Below are positions 24,318-33,965 of a stretch of 64,000 bases of DNA, one piece after another. This stretch comes from an uncultured Croceitalea sp. (GTDB lineage: Bacteria > Bacteroidota > Bacteroidia > Flavobacteriales > Flavobacteriaceae), in the NCBI GenBank assembly GCA_947503285.1, contig CANNDD010000004.1, positions 434,001 through 498,000 of the forward strand, read 5' to 3'. Numbering within the stretch: position 1 is the stretch's first letter; every line of letters begins with the position of its first letter. Position numbers and translations under genes: made by a program. The notes below the pieces were generated by a model. The model was not told the origin of the DNA. It did no database searches and saw only the letters and a program-made list of their open reading frames with translations.

Positions 24318-26180
24318 TTATCGTAATACTAATTTGCTACCAACGCTCATTTGAAACAATTCGTAAGGGGCATTTTTAAGTGTCATTTTAAAGACTTTTG
24401 TTTCCTTTCTTTGGGAATAACTTCCGTAATCATAATACACCGTTGCCTTCAAATAAGTAGGTGTCAGACTCTTGTTACCCAAGTAGTTCACATTAATCGT
24501 CCATGTACCTGGCAAAGCGTTATCAATTAAATATTCCGCGGTATTGTAACCGTATTCTTTCTCTTTTCGAATCATCCCCGCATTGTCCGCAAGACTGTGT
24601 TTTAACAGTGTATATTGTCCACCCGGATTTACGAATTGCAACTCAAATTCCGCCTCGCTATCATTCCATTCAAAGACCAATCGGGTTCCTTTGAAGTCTT
24701 CGTCGGCAATAAACAATCCTGCCGCTTTTTCACCTTTGACCAAGGCATTTTTTTCCAACAAAAGAAAATTGTTGTATTCCCGCTCGAAGATAGCTCCAAT
24801 GCCAATGGAATCCTTTTCCATAAAACCTTGTTCAATCAAATAGTTATATCGCGTGTACATTGCGGCTGCCTGTTTGACATCCCTTAACTCCCTATAACTA
24901 TTTGCCAAGTCTAGATAAGACTGCGCATAATTGGGCCTTAACTTTAGCACCTTTTTAAACAAATTATTTGCCTTTTCAAATTCACCCTGTTCTTGATATT
25001 GGTATGCCAATGCCTTTAAAAGTACTGGATTTTGATTCCATAAATTACTATTGTCTTCCACTATCCCATCGGCATACTCCCCTTCATTCCATTTTTCCTT
25101 AAAGTACTTCTGTATATCAAGGGTAAAGAACGGAAGGCTGGCATATTGACCCGCATACTTTTGGTACGTTGTTTTAGCCTCTTCCAAAGTAGTACTCGCA
25201 TAGATATCTTGTAAATAAGTAGGCCAATTACGTCTAACTTCATCGGAGCCCAGAATATTAGACGCAACAAAATTATTTCGCAAACGGGCCTGATCGACAA
25301 TTTTATTTGATTGGGGGGTTCCGCTTATCGTATTAATAACAATAACACCGCCAGCGCCAGCGCTACCGTAATTAGTTGTTGTCGCAAAATTGTTAAGGAT
25401 AGCGATGCGCTTGATATTCTTAATATCCAACCAAATCGGAGGGTCATTGATAATCTGACCATCAATATCAAAAATTGCTGACCTGGGGTTGAACAACGAA
25501 CTAGCGCCCCTAATGAATACCTTTCCTTCATTAAGACTACCGCTAAGACCCGTACCTACCGGGTTCAAACCTACCACACCAGGGTCGTTGACATTTCTAC
25601 CTGTCAAATTGTTGAGTTCATTTGCTATGCCCTCATCACGGCCAAAAGCACCCATGCAAGTGCCTTGCACCCGAACGCCTGAAAATTCATTTCGCAATAG
25701 GTCTAAAATACAAATTGCAACAGGATTGATTTCTTCTTCATTCAAAAACCTAATATTACCTGGTGCCGTGGCAGCATTCAAATACCCGAATGCCGTGCGG
25801 ATCAAGTTCATATTCCTTGGATATTCAGAAGCAAGTTCACTTTGTGATTTTCTATTGCTACCCGTCACGGTTACTTCTTCAAGTTCTTCAATATCAGGAA
25901 CCATGTCAACGTTTAATATGCGTGTGACATCCTCAATCTTGATCTCTACGGCTTTCATACCTTGATAACTGTATCTTAAAGTGTTACCCATGGGCACTTG
26001 AACACGATATTTACCTAAATCATCTGTAGACGTATTCGCAGACGTACCTAAAACGGTTATGGTAACCCCAGACATGGGCGAACGACCATCGGTAACCACG
26101 CCAGAAACCGTTTTCATCGTATCTTGGCCAAAACTCACTAGGCCAACGAAAAACAAAAGAATCAAAGAATTTTTCATCAT
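24318..26180 (-). CDS. Exported plug-TPR-DUF2135 protein, member 6
   Basis: The 620-aa product opens with two consecutive ATG codons; the second (26177) matches the paralogues. It has a signal peptide (MKNSLILLFFVGLVSFGQD), a regulatory-like domain at about 24-95, and a plug with the Cys pair (AICILDLL, VQGTC) followed by the longest insertion of the family, about 45 Asn/Gly-rich residues (with ELNNLTGRNVNDPGVVG), before FIRGASSLFNP, IFDIDGQIINDP and YGSAGAGGVIVINT. A TPR-like region and a DUF2135-like domain complete it. It is the first gene of the island, transcribed alone and closed by a strong terminator. Confidence 0.82.
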   Translation of the reverse strand: MMKNSLILLFFVGLVSFGQDTMKTVSGVVTDGRSPMSGVTITVLGTSANTSTDDLGKYRVQVPMGNTLRYSYQGMKAVEIKIEDVTRILNVDMVPDIEELEEVTVTGSNRKSQSELASEYPRNMNLIRTAFGYLNAATAPGNIRFLNEEEINPVAICILDLLRNEFSGVRVQGTCMGAFGRDEGIANELNNLTGRNVNDPGVVGLNPVGTGLSGSLNEGKVFIRGASSLFNPRSAIFDIDGQIINDPPIWLDIKNIKRIAILNNFATTTNYGSAGAGGVIVINTISGTPQSNKIVDQARLRNNFVASNILGSDEVRRNWPTYLQDIYASTTLEEAKTTYQKYAGQYASLPFFTLDIQKYFKEKWNEGEYADGIVEDNSNLWNQNPVLLKALAYQYQEQGEFEKANNLFKKVLKLRPNYAQSYLDLANSYRELRDVKQAAAMYTRYNYLIEQGFMEKDSIGIGAIFEREYNNFLLLEKNALVKGEKAAGLFIADEDFKGTRLVFEWNDSEAEFELQFVNPGGQYTLLKHSLADNAGMIRKEKEYGYNTAEYLIDNALPGTWTINVNYLGNKSLTPTYLKATVYYDYGSYSQRKETKVFKMTLKNAPYELFQMSVGSKLVLR

Positions 26181-26250
26181 TTCAAAATTTTATTTAAAAA
26201 GTACAAAAAATTAGTTGGATTATCCCCTTTAAAAGGAAATTATCTTTGTA

Positions 26251-27597
26251 TCAATTAGTTACATGATTTTTTAAACGTGGAATCAATAGAAGATCCGTTT
26301 GTCTTCCATTGACGTAACGAAATCCATTTTTTCCATAAAATCCAGCTTCCTCCAACATAATCCTGATATCCCTCTTCCACTCTGGTACGGTTATCGTCGT
26401 ATTTAATTCAATGGCATATACCGTATTTGGGTTTAAGGGATAATTCTCGCCATCATCCTTCATAACGCCCCCTTGGGCATCCCACATACCTATAGTGGTT
26501 CCGGCCGAATGTCCATAAGACCCCAATGGATGGGTATAAATTGCCGGTCGAAGGCCAGCGACCTTGGCTTCAGCCAAAGATTCCGCTAAAATTTCATTGC
26601 CCGTTCTGCCCTGAATCATATTTTTCGTCAAAAAATCTTGAACCCTATTACCCTCTTTCAAGCCTTTTATCAAAAAATCGGGCGCTTTCTTTTCGTTGGG
26701 TCTTAACACATATGCCAGTTCTTGACAATCGGTATTCAACCTCAAATAGGTAATGCCAAAATCGCAATGCACCAAATCCCCTGGCATGATAACCATATCA
26801 TCAGGCCTTCCAGAAAAGGAATATAAATGCCCTACCAGTTCCATACTCGTTCGTTGTACATCCACTGTAGGGTGAAACCATGTCGCTAGGCCCAAATCCG
26901 TGACTTTTTGGCGAAACCACCATTCTACTTCCGTCGTGGTAGTTACACCGGGCGTTATCACTTTTTCTGAAAAAGCTTCTTTAATAATATCATGGGTAAT
27001 ACTTACCAATTGATTGTAGATGACCATTTCGCGATCTGTTCTGGTCTCAATCCACCGAACAGCCAATTGCTCGGCAGAAACTACTTTCTTATGCATTGCC
27101 TTGGGCAAATTTTGAAAAAATGCATCGTAATCCGTTTTGTTCAACCCATCGGCTATATTGTGGTCCTTAGAAAAGTTTAATCCTATTTTTTCTGGATTGC
27201 GTTCTTGGATCAATTGGATCAACCGCTTCCATTGGTCTGGTTCCTTTTCTTTGTCCCAAGCCGAGGTGATACTCTTGCCAACGTTATAACGCGCCACGGC
27301 CAGCTTTTCAATGGTATTGGCTTTCTTATTCCTATAAAACAACAAGATGGTTCTTCTTCTGGCATTGAGCCATGTCGCGGGGAGCATCGTTCTCAAAACG
27401 GGATCTTCATTATACTCCCTAGAAATAACAATCCACATGTCAATTTCCGATTTATCCATCAAAACGGGCAACAAGGTATTGAAACGATCTTCTAAAATTT
27501 CATCGATTACCCTAGCCCGCTCTTTTTCAGGAAGGATTTGCTGTGCTTTCGAAAAAAAAGGAGCTATAAAGATTAGGATAAAAAGTATTCTTCTCAT
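26251..27597 (-). CDS. Exported M24-family metallopeptidase (Xaa-Pro aminopeptidase-like)
   Basis: The 448-aa product has a signal peptide MRRILFILIFIAPFFSKAQ. The N-terminal half is a creatinase-like domain. The C-terminal pita-bread domain keeps metal-ligand candidates in order: Asp in HCDFGITYLRL, Asp in NTDCQ, His in THPLGSYGHSAG, Glu in YAIELNTT and Glu in IMLEEAG. The family removes N-terminal residues preceding proline. Export suggests it trims periplasmic or external peptides, which would suit an organism with a hydroxyproline operon nearby, but that link is inference. It ends 71 bases past the start of island member 6, in a separate unit. Confidence 0.87.
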   Translation of the reverse strand: MRRILFILIFIAPFFSKAQQILPEKERARVIDEILEDRFNTLLPVLMDKSEIDMWIVISREYNEDPVLRTMLPATWLNARRRTILLFYRNKKANTIEKLAVARYNVGKSITSAWDKEKEPDQWKRLIQLIQERNPEKIGLNFSKDHNIADGLNKTDYDAFFQNLPKAMHKKVVSAEQLAVRWIETRTDREMVIYNQLVSITHDIIKEAFSEKVITPGVTTTTEVEWWFRQKVTDLGLATWFHPTVDVQRTSMELVGHLYSFSGRPDDMVIMPGDLVHCDFGITYLRLNTDCQELAYVLRPNEKKAPDFLIKGLKEGNRVQDFLTKNMIQGRTGNEILAESLAEAKVAGLRPAIYTHPLGSYGHSAGTTIGMWDAQGGVMKDDGENYPLNPNTVYAIELNTTITVPEWKRDIRIMLEEAGFYGKNGFRYVNGRQTDLLLIPRLKNHVTN

Positions 27598-27680
27598 GAT
27601 TCTTAAGTAGTTATGGAATCTGAAAAATACCTAATTCCAAAGGATAAAAAAAGTGCTATCCAATAGTTTTATCGCTCAGT

Positions 27681-28730
27681 TCAGTTGACTTGCCCCGAAG
27701 TTTTCAAACGATTGACTTTTCCACTTTTGGTCTCGGCAAAATGGGCTACGGGGTAAAACGCTTTTGGAATTTCATATTTAGCCAAACCGTCCAATTTTGC
27801 AACTTGTTCTTGAATATTGCTTAATTCTGATTCTGATTCATAAAACAACACCGCTTTTTGCCCAAGTTTCCCATCGGGTATCCCTATAACAAAAAAACGC
27901 CCTGGAAACAACCGCGCCAGTTTTGCCTCTATCTGTTCGGGAATCAATTTTACGCCACCAGAGTTGATTATGGTATCGAACCTTCCTAACCATTGGAATT
28001 TTTCTTCATTGATCAACTTCACAATATCATTGGTAACGACTTTCTGATTGGTTATCTTGGGGGCATTGATTACCAGGCAATCACGCTCATCAATCGATAC
28101 GGTGATATCGGGCAAGGTCTTAAATACCCCTGAAGAATCCCCTAATGGTTTCACAGCAACATGCGTGATGGTTTCCGTCATTCCGTACGTCTCATAACAT
28201 GCAGTATTGATCAATCGCAATTTTTTTCTGAGGGAATTATTTACAGGTGCCCCACCGATAATCAATTGCTTTACTTTATACAAATCTTCTAAACTATTTT
28301 GAACTTGCATTGGTACCATGGCACAAAAGTCATATATGGTGCTGTTTGCCAATAATGGTGTGGCACTGGGTGCGACATAGTCCAATTCCAAACCCAATAC
28401 CAGAGCCCTTACCAACATCATTTTACCTGCTATAAAATCAGCCGAAAGGCATAAAAGGCTTGAATTACCCGGTTTCAAGTTGAAGAACGCACCCGTGGCC
28501 AATGCAGAGTTGACCATATGCTCTTTTTGAAGTGGTATTTGCTTTGGCCTACCGGTAGAGCCAGAGGTTTTCACCGTAATTTCAGGGGAGGGATTCAACC
28601 ACTCCAATAAAAAATGACCTATCGCGATTTCAAAAGGTGCACCTTCTTTCGCGAGGCTATATGAAAGCCCCGCTAGGGATTCCGCATTGAAATATCGTCC
28701 GTTAAGCTTGAACTTCGGATGGATTTTCAT
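27681..28730 (-). CDS. menE: o-Succinylbenzoate-CoA ligase
   Basis: The 349-aa adenylate-forming enzyme activates 2-succinylbenzoate to its CoA thioester in menaquinone synthesis. It has the AMP-binding loop SGSTGRPKQIP near residue 56, YETYGMTETITH near 180, the hinge LGRFDTIINSGGVKL and the catalytic Lys in KSGKVNRL close to the C-terminus. It is shorter than the ~450-aa enterobacterial MenE, as is usual in Bacteroidota, where the N-terminal part is reduced. Its start overlaps the CPBP protease gene by 29 bases and menC lies just upstream, so the three form one translationally coupled operon. This context decides the assignment over other AMP-binding ligases. Confidence 0.9.
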   Translation of the reverse strand: MKIHPKFKLNGRYFNAESLAGLSYSLAKEGAPFEIAIGHFLLEWLNPSPEITVKTSGSTGRPKQIPLQKEHMVNSALATGAFFNLKPGNSSLLCLSADFIAGKMMLVRALVLGLELDYVAPSATPLLANSTIYDFCAMVPMQVQNSLEDLYKVKQLIIGGAPVNNSLRKKLRLINTACYETYGMTETITHVAVKPLGDSSGVFKTLPDITVSIDERDCLVINAPKITNQKVVTNDIVKLINEEKFQWLGRFDTIINSGGVKLIPEQIEAKLARLFPGRFFVIGIPDGKLGQKAVLFYESESELSNIQEQVAKLDGLAKYEIPKAFYPVAHFAETKSGKVNRLKTSGQVN

Positions 28731-29646
28731 CTGCCAAGGCTAAAAATTCATTTTCTTCCATTACCTTTCCGAAGAGACGTTCCTTCCAATTTTCCCATTT
28801 ATATTTTTTACCCAATATGAAAAGAAGTATTGGAAAGACGATAAAAACCGGTATCAAGACATCCCACCCCAGAGCAGGTTCTGAAATGTCCTTAAAAATA
28901 GAATCCGTTTGAAACGCGGTCCAGTCGGCCGTGACCAATAAGGCGGTAATTAGGTTGTTCGCCGCATGAAAACCAAGGGCAAGTTCCAAACCTTCATCCA
29001 TAAGGGTCATTATACCTAAAAAGAATCCTGTTCCAATATAGTAGACCATTATTCCATACCCTAATTTTTCCACTTCGGGATTGGCAATATGCATTAGGCC
29101 AAAAAGTATGGAAGTTATGAACAACGGAACCCATCGGCTTTTGGCCAACAAGCCGATACCTTGCATCATATGGCCCCGAAACAGGTATTCTTCAAAGCTG
29201 GTCTGCAGGGGTATCAATAAAATTGCGATTACCGCTAAAATCAAAAACTTACTTACATCGAAATTAAGAACATAATCATCAGGTGAACCATACACATCGA
29301 TCAAAGTAAAAGCAATGGTGATGGCGGACCAAAGGGAGAAGACGAATAAGACCCGTTTCCAATCGATTTTCTTTCTTGAGGTCGTTAAAGAAGTGATTGA
29401 TTGCTGGTGTACCAAAATGGTCCATCCCAAAACCACAAAAAGACCTGCTATCAAAGGGGCCAAAAGTAGCACCAAAACAGTGGGAGAGCCCCACTGATCG
29501 ATCATTTGGGCCATGGCATCCTCTACATTTACCGGCGATAATAGTGTAGCTACATAATTTAATGTCATGAATGCCAAAAATGCAGTGGGAATAATGAAAA
29601 ACTTCCATAAGCCAAACTTTCCCTTATAACCCTGTTCTATATACAT
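28702..29646 (-). CDS. CPBP-family intramembrane protease
   Basis: The 314-aa product has about eight hydrophobic segments. The three CPBP/Abi motifs are present: EEYLFRG (two Glu and Arg) around residue 154, FGLMHIANP around 189 and FHAANNLITAL around 230, which hold the catalytic Glu and His residues in the membrane. The family comprises Rce1-type glutamic endopeptidases with varied roles. It overlaps menE (29 bases) and menC (10 bases), so it is expressed with menaquinone enzymes. A role in quinone metabolism or membrane quality control is inference. Confidence 0.9.
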   Translation of the reverse strand: MYIEQGYKGKFGLWKFFIIPTAFLAFMTLNYVATLLSPVNVEDAMAQMIDQWGSPTVLVLLLAPLIAGLFVVLGWTILVHQQSITSLTTSRKKIDWKRVLFVFSLWSAITIAFTLIDVYGSPDDYVLNFDVSKFLILAVIAILLIPLQTSFEEYLFRGHMMQGIGLLAKSRWVPLFITSILFGLMHIANPEVEKLGYGIMVYYIGTGFFLGIMTLMDEGLELALGFHAANNLITALLVTADWTAFQTDSIFKDISEPALGWDVLIPVFIVFPILLFILGKKYKWENWKERLFGKVMEENEFLALADENPSEVQA

Positions 29647-30689
29647 AAATCTTCAATTAAGTCTTGTTGCCAAGATAGTTCATTTCTATAAAATAGATTG
29701 CCTTCGGCAACGGCCAGTGGACTTTCAAAATTATTGGTGTATAAACTACCGGTACCCAAACCTTGCGGCATTTGGTTGTTCAATGTAAATGTCCATTGTG
29801 CAATGGCATTCAAACCAATATTACTCTCTAATGCACTGGTGACCCACCAACCGATACCGAGCGCTTCAGCCAAGTTTATCCATTCTTTGCTTGATTTGAA
29901 ACCACCCACTAAACTTGGTTTTAGAATAATGTATTGTGGTCGAATGGTCTCTAGTACATCGCGTTTTTTTGTTAGGTCAGAAACGCCTATTAATTCTTCA
30001 TCCAACGCTATCGGTAAGGGTGAACGTTGGCAAAGTTCCTTCATTTTAGTCCAATTCTTTGCTTTGATGGGCTGTTCAATGGAGTGCAGGTCGTAGGTAG
30101 CTAGTATTTTCAATTTTTCCAACGCACTTTCCGCAGAAAATGCACCATTCGCATCTACCCGAAGTTCTATTTCATCTTTGGAGAACCTTTTTCTGATAGC
30201 ATTCAAAAGCTTTAATTCTGCATCAAAGTCAATGGCCCCTATCTTCATTTTAAGGCACTTAAAGCCCTGAAGCAACTTATCCTCAATTTGTTGTAACATG
30301 AAGTCTTCACTGCCCATCCATATCAGACCATTGATTTCAATTGGCATTTCTTTATGGGTAAAATCAGACGGAAATAAAATAAAGGGATTTTTAGATCGTA
30401 AGGACAAAAATGCCTGTTCTAAACCAAATTGTATGGATGGAAACCCTACAAGTCTTTCCAATAATTTGTCAAGCCCTAGATGGATATGGTCAACCCCCCA
30501 TTTCAAGTATTCTTCATAATCATCACGATCATCAATACTCAACCCCCGTAAGATTCCACATTCACCAATACCAAGGTTTTGACCATCTTGTAAAATGATG
30601 AACCAGGTCTCTTTTTTGTTCAAAGTACCACGCGAGGTTCCACTCGGTCGTTTAAAGTCAAGAACATACTTTTTGTAAGTTGCTTTCAT
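29637..30689 (-). CDS. menC: o-Succinylbenzoate synthase
   Basis: The 350-aa enolase-superfamily enzyme dehydrates SHCHC to o-succinylbenzoate. The catalytic KxK motif (LKMKIGA) is near residue 145, metal ligands are in RVDANGAF, SIEQPIK and ALDEEL, and ILKPSLVGG carries the second catalytic Lys. The order follows the muconate-lactonizing branch. Adjacency to menE and overlap with the CPBP gene support MenC over N-acylamino-acid racemase or dipeptide epimerase, which share the fold. It is the first gene of this small operon, with 42 bases to the divergent dehydrogenase start. Confidence 0.92.
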   Translation of the reverse strand: MKATYKKYVLDFKRPSGTSRGTLNKKETWFIILQDGQNLGIGECGILRGLSIDDRDDYEEYLKWGVDHIHLGLDKLLERLVGFPSIQFGLEQAFLSLRSKNPFILFPSDFTHKEMPIEINGLIWMGSEDFMLQQIEDKLLQGFKCLKMKIGAIDFDAELKLLNAIRKRFSKDEIELRVDANGAFSAESALEKLKILATYDLHSIEQPIKAKNWTKMKELCQRSPLPIALDEELIGVSDLTKKRDVLETIRPQYIILKPSLVGGFKSSKEWINLAEALGIGWWVTSALESNIGLNAIAQWTFTLNNQMPQGLGTGSLYTNNFESPLAVAEGNLFYRNELSWQQDLIEDLCI

Positions 30690-30731
30690 GCCTGGTAAAA
30701 TTAGCCATATTTTTATCTTAAAATAATTGGA

Positions 30732-31526
30732 ATGGAAAAATTAAAGGGTAAGGTAATTTGGATTACGGGAGCCTCGTCAGGAATCGGTGAAGAACTTGCC
30801 TATCAACTGAGTAGTGAAGGTGCCAAACTTATACTTTCAGCAAGAAGGGCAAACCTCTTAGAAAAAACCAAGGCTAACTGCACCTTCAGCAATGACATTG
30901 AAATTCTTCCCCTCGACCTTAGACAATTTGATAAAGCAGCGGAAACAGCCGCTAAAGCTTGGGCCTGTTTTGGCTCAATAGATATGCTCATCAACAATGC
31001 TGGCGTAAGTCAACGCTCATTAATAGCTGAAACCAAATTTCAAGTATATAAGGATATTATGGACATTGACTATTTAGGAACGGTTGCACTAAGTAAGGCG
31101 TTACTACCTCGGTTTATAGCACGAAAATCAGGTCATTTTGTGGTCGTGAGCAGTCTTATGGGTAGGTTTTCATCCCCGTATCGATCCGGCTATTGCGCGG
31201 CAAAGCATGCGCTACATGGTTTTTTTGATTCGCTGCGTATGGAACACGAAAAAGACGGTATTGCCGTTACCATGGTCTGCCCCGGATTCGTAAACACCAA
31301 TATAGCCCATAACGCACTGACCGAAGATGGTTCAGAACAAGGCACCAATGATAATGCGACGAAAAACGGGATGTCAACACAGAAATTTTGCATGAAAATG
31401 CTAAGGGCGATTGAAAGAAAAAAATTCGAGGTATACATCGGGGGAAAAGAGGTGCAAGGTATTTATCTAAAGCGCTTCTTCCCTAAGCTACTGCACCGAC
31501 TGGTCTTACGTAGTGAAGTACGTTGA
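30732..31526 (+). CDS. Short-chain dehydrogenase/reductase (SDR)
   Basis: The 264-aa classical SDR has the cofactor loop TGASSGIG at residues 12-19, NNAGVS near 90, the catalytic Ser in VVSSLMGRF and Tyr/Lys in SGYCAAKHA near 155-160. A C-terminal hydrophobic/basic tail (YLKRFFPKLLHRLVLRS) suggests membrane association, as in the DHRS7-like branch. The substrate is not identifiable. It is transcribed away from menC and converges on the sensor kinase gene, leaving a single base between the stop codons. Confidence 0.9.
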   Translation: MEKLKGKVIWITGASSGIGEELAYQLSSEGAKLILSARRANLLEKTKANCTFSNDIEILPLDLRQFDKAAETAAKAWACFGSIDMLINNAGVSQRSLIAETKFQVYKDIMDIDYLGTVALSKALLPRFIARKSGHFVVVSSLMGRFSSPYRSGYCAAKHALHGFFDSLRMEHEKDGIAVTMVCPGFVNTNIAHNALTEDGSEQGTNDNATKNGMSTQKFCMKMLRAIERKKFEVYIGGKEVQGIYLKRFFPKLLHRLVLRSEVR

Positions 31527-31527
31527 C

Positions 31528-33492
31528 CTATTTAAAATTGAACCAAAAACGGACCCCTTCATTTGTTTTTTCTACATTCAATTTAGACTGCAACTGATTC
31601 ACCAGTCTATTGATCAATCGAAGACCCATTGATGAGTTGGTACGCTCATCGGTATCCTCTGGCAAGCCAACTCCATTATCGGCATATTCAAAATAGCCTT
31701 GTTCGCCATTCTTTCTAAGATGAATGTATATTTTACCGTTTTCATCACTCTCTGGAAAAGCATATTTGAATGTATTTGAAACCAATTCATTCAAAATAAG
31801 TCCGAAAGGTATTGCCCTATCGATATCAAGTTCCGTACCCTCGGCATCAACGGTAATACTTATGTTATGACCTCCCTTTTTGTAGACTGATTGTACACTG
31901 TTGATCAAACTCTCAATATAACCCTGCATTTCAATTACCGATAAATCATCGTTTTGATATAGCTTTTGATGTATCAGTGCCATAGCTTTCACCCTGCTTT
32001 TCCCTTCTTCAAGAGCAACTATTGCGGCCTTGCTTTTTGTGTTTCTGGTCTGCAGGCTCAATAGACTGGAAACCATTTGAAGGTTATTCTTTACCCTATG
32101 GTGTATCTCTTTTAACAAAGATTCTTTTTCTTTCAGGGAATTCTCAATGAAATGTTTTTGCTCAGCTATCAACCGTTGGTTTTTAATACTCTTCAGATAG
32201 GCATATACCAAGCCCGCAAAACCCAATAAGATAAACACCAACGAAATGTACACTAAAAAGATACGTTCATCCTTAGCCTGTATTTCGCTTCTAAATTTTT
32301 CGTTGGCCAATTTTTGTTCGTTTATCAATTTTCTAGAATTCTCTAAATCTGACGTACCTACTATCGCAACCAGTTGTTGTTTTAAGATTGAAAGCTCATT
32401 GGCTTTTATGGAATCGGAGATATGCTCATTGCGTTTGTAGTATTGTGAAGCACTCTGGTAGTTTTCAATTTTATCATAATACGAAGCCAAAAGCCTGTTC
32501 TTCTTAAGTTCTTGTTGTACCGTTACATTTTGATATGGACTTTCTAACAGCCTTTTTGCCGTTTTGTTATTGTCAAGTTGTAAATGGGCCTCTGCCAAGT
32601 TCAACGTGTTGTCGGTTATTTGTTCATTGAACTTTCCGTTGTTGTATTCAGAAAGTACCTCTATGCTTTCCTTTAAATAGGGTAAGGCCTCAATATAATT
32701 TTTGAGCATTACATGGCACTTTCCGATATTACCGGCTATCTCGGCTTTTAAAAATTCCGTTTCGAATAACTCAATTTCGGTTTTTGGTTTGCTAATGTCA
32801 TTGATAAATACCTCTAAGAAGCCATTTGCCTTGTTATACTCAGTAATGGCAGTGGCCGAAGATTTATCCATTCTTAAATAGTCGCCTACCTTATTATGGT
32901 GTTTCGCGAGTGCCAAATGGTCATTGTCGGGTATTGTTGGTTTTACAGCTAAAATATATTCTTTCATTGCCTTACGATACAAGCCCATATTGGCATAGAT
33001 ATCATAAAAATTGACCCCTTCAGAAATACCTAAAGCCGTTTTCTGTTCACGTATCTCGATTTGCTTATCATACATCTGAAGCCTACCGTAATTGTCATCC
33101 AATAAATTTAGGATCAACGTATTCAGTTCTATGTCCAAACTATCCTTATCCTTAAAAGCCTCTTTTGCAATTGCAATACTCTTATCATGGTCTCCAATAT
33201 CATGATATAGTTGTGCTTGCATCAACTTATAAGAACTGATTGCCAAAGAATCGCTTGTTTTCTCTGAAGAACTTAAATATACGTTTACGACTTCAAGCCA
33301 ATCATAGGCAGAATCATCGACATATCTATTTTGGGTGGTAAAAAAAAGTTTAAGTTTTTGTTGAGAGTCCTGGGCTTCTTGAAATTGTTCCAAAATACCG
33401 ACATTCAGGCTGTCGGCGTATTGGGCATATATACTGACGGGGCAACACCATAGTAGTATAAACAATAGTAAGAGGTGAATTCTTTTTGACAT
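31528..33492 (-). CDS. TPR sensor histidine kinase (HisKA_2 type)
   Basis: The 654-aa product starts at the ATG at 33492 with signal sequence SKRIHLLLLFILLWCC; the GTG 45 bases upstream would only extend it. The N-terminal ~380 residues are helical, TPR-like and periplasmic, followed by one transmembrane helix (IFLVYISLVFILLGFAGLVYAY), the phospho-acceptor box LLKEIHHRVKNNLQMVSSLL, and the ATPase with N-box NELVSNTFKYAFPE, DNGVGLPED and SSMGLRLINRL. This is the architecture of Bacteroidota kinases that signal to LytTR regulators. The LytTR regulator at 34020 on the same strand is the likely partner, separated by a non-coding gap of about 0.5 kb. Confidence 0.9.
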   Translation of the reverse strand: MSKRIHLLLLFILLWCCPVSIYAQYADSLNVGILEQFQEAQDSQQKLKLFFTTQNRYVDDSAYDWLEVVNVYLSSSEKTSDSLAISSYKLMQAQLYHDIGDHDKSIAIAKEAFKDKDSLDIELNTLILNLLDDNYGRLQMYDKQIEIREQKTALGISEGVNFYDIYANMGLYRKAMKEYILAVKPTIPDNDHLALAKHHNKVGDYLRMDKSSATAITEYNKANGFLEVFINDISKPKTEIELFETEFLKAEIAGNIGKCHVMLKNYIEALPYLKESIEVLSEYNNGKFNEQITDNTLNLAEAHLQLDNNKTAKRLLESPYQNVTVQQELKKNRLLASYYDKIENYQSASQYYKRNEHISDSIKANELSILKQQLVAIVGTSDLENSRKLINEQKLANEKFRSEIQAKDERIFLVYISLVFILLGFAGLVYAYLKSIKNQRLIAEQKHFIENSLKEKESLLKEIHHRVKNNLQMVSSLLSLQTRNTKSKAAIVALEEGKSRVKAMALIHQKLYQNDDLSVIEMQGYIESLINSVQSVYKKGGHNISITVDAEGTELDIDRAIPFGLILNELVSNTFKYAFPESDENGKIYIHLRKNGEQGYFEYADNGVGLPEDTDERTNSSMGLRLINRLVNQLQSKLNVEKTNEGVRFWFNFK

Positions 33493-33682
33493 TAGCCAGA
33501 ATATCTTTCTTTTAAAAATAGGTATAGGGCATACCACCTTGTATGCTACTTCATCAAATTTAATAGGATCAAACCTGTGTCCTCAATTTTTGTTGTCAAC
33601 TCACAGCACTTCGTGGTAAAAACTCTTAAAACACATTAACAATCTGGTTTTCAGGCCTTAAAAAATTAAGTGCTTTGTCAAT

Positions 33683-33717
33683 AAAAAAGACCGTACATCG
33701 ATAGTACAGTCTTTTTT
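33683..33717. terminator. Hairpin with A/T-tracts, probable bidirectional terminator
   Basis: AAAAAAGAC pairs with GTCTTTTTT, then a C/A mismatch and GTAC pairing with GTAC. It gives a T-run on either strand. It resembles the hairpin at 33966-33998. Confidence 0.7.
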
Positions 33718-33898
33718 AAACAACATTTTAGGTGATAAGATTTGGGTTGTTTCTTTTCACTTCATCAAAAGTAAATTGAATCTAATCTTGAATTCTAAAT
33801 ATGTTGTGAAAGTCACTTTTTTTGTTGTGAAAATCGAATCGCACCGCATCAAAACCCACTTTATCGGTGTTTTCTGCATTTCATGGAGCAGGTATCCA

Positions 33899-33916
33899 TT
33901 TTATGGCGCCATAAAA
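33899..33916. promoter_or_regulatory. 18-bp perfect palindrome
   Basis: TTTTATGGCGCCATAAAA is a perfect palindrome in otherwise gene-free DNA. It could be a protein-binding site. No matching copy was noticed elsewhere in the window. Confidence 0.4.
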
Positions 33917-33965
33917 ACCCTTTTAAAGGAGACAGTACCCTATTTGCTGGTTCAAAATTACCAAT

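Noticed and set aside
25489-25965. 158-aa frame antisense to island member 6
   Set aside because: A shadow of the plug-coding DNA; no start context and no family.
11314-26180. Plug proteins as truncated or frameshifted SusC receptors
   Set aside because: All six end in the same conserved TPR/DUF2135-like region with intact frames, so loss of a barrel by mutation in each is unlikely.
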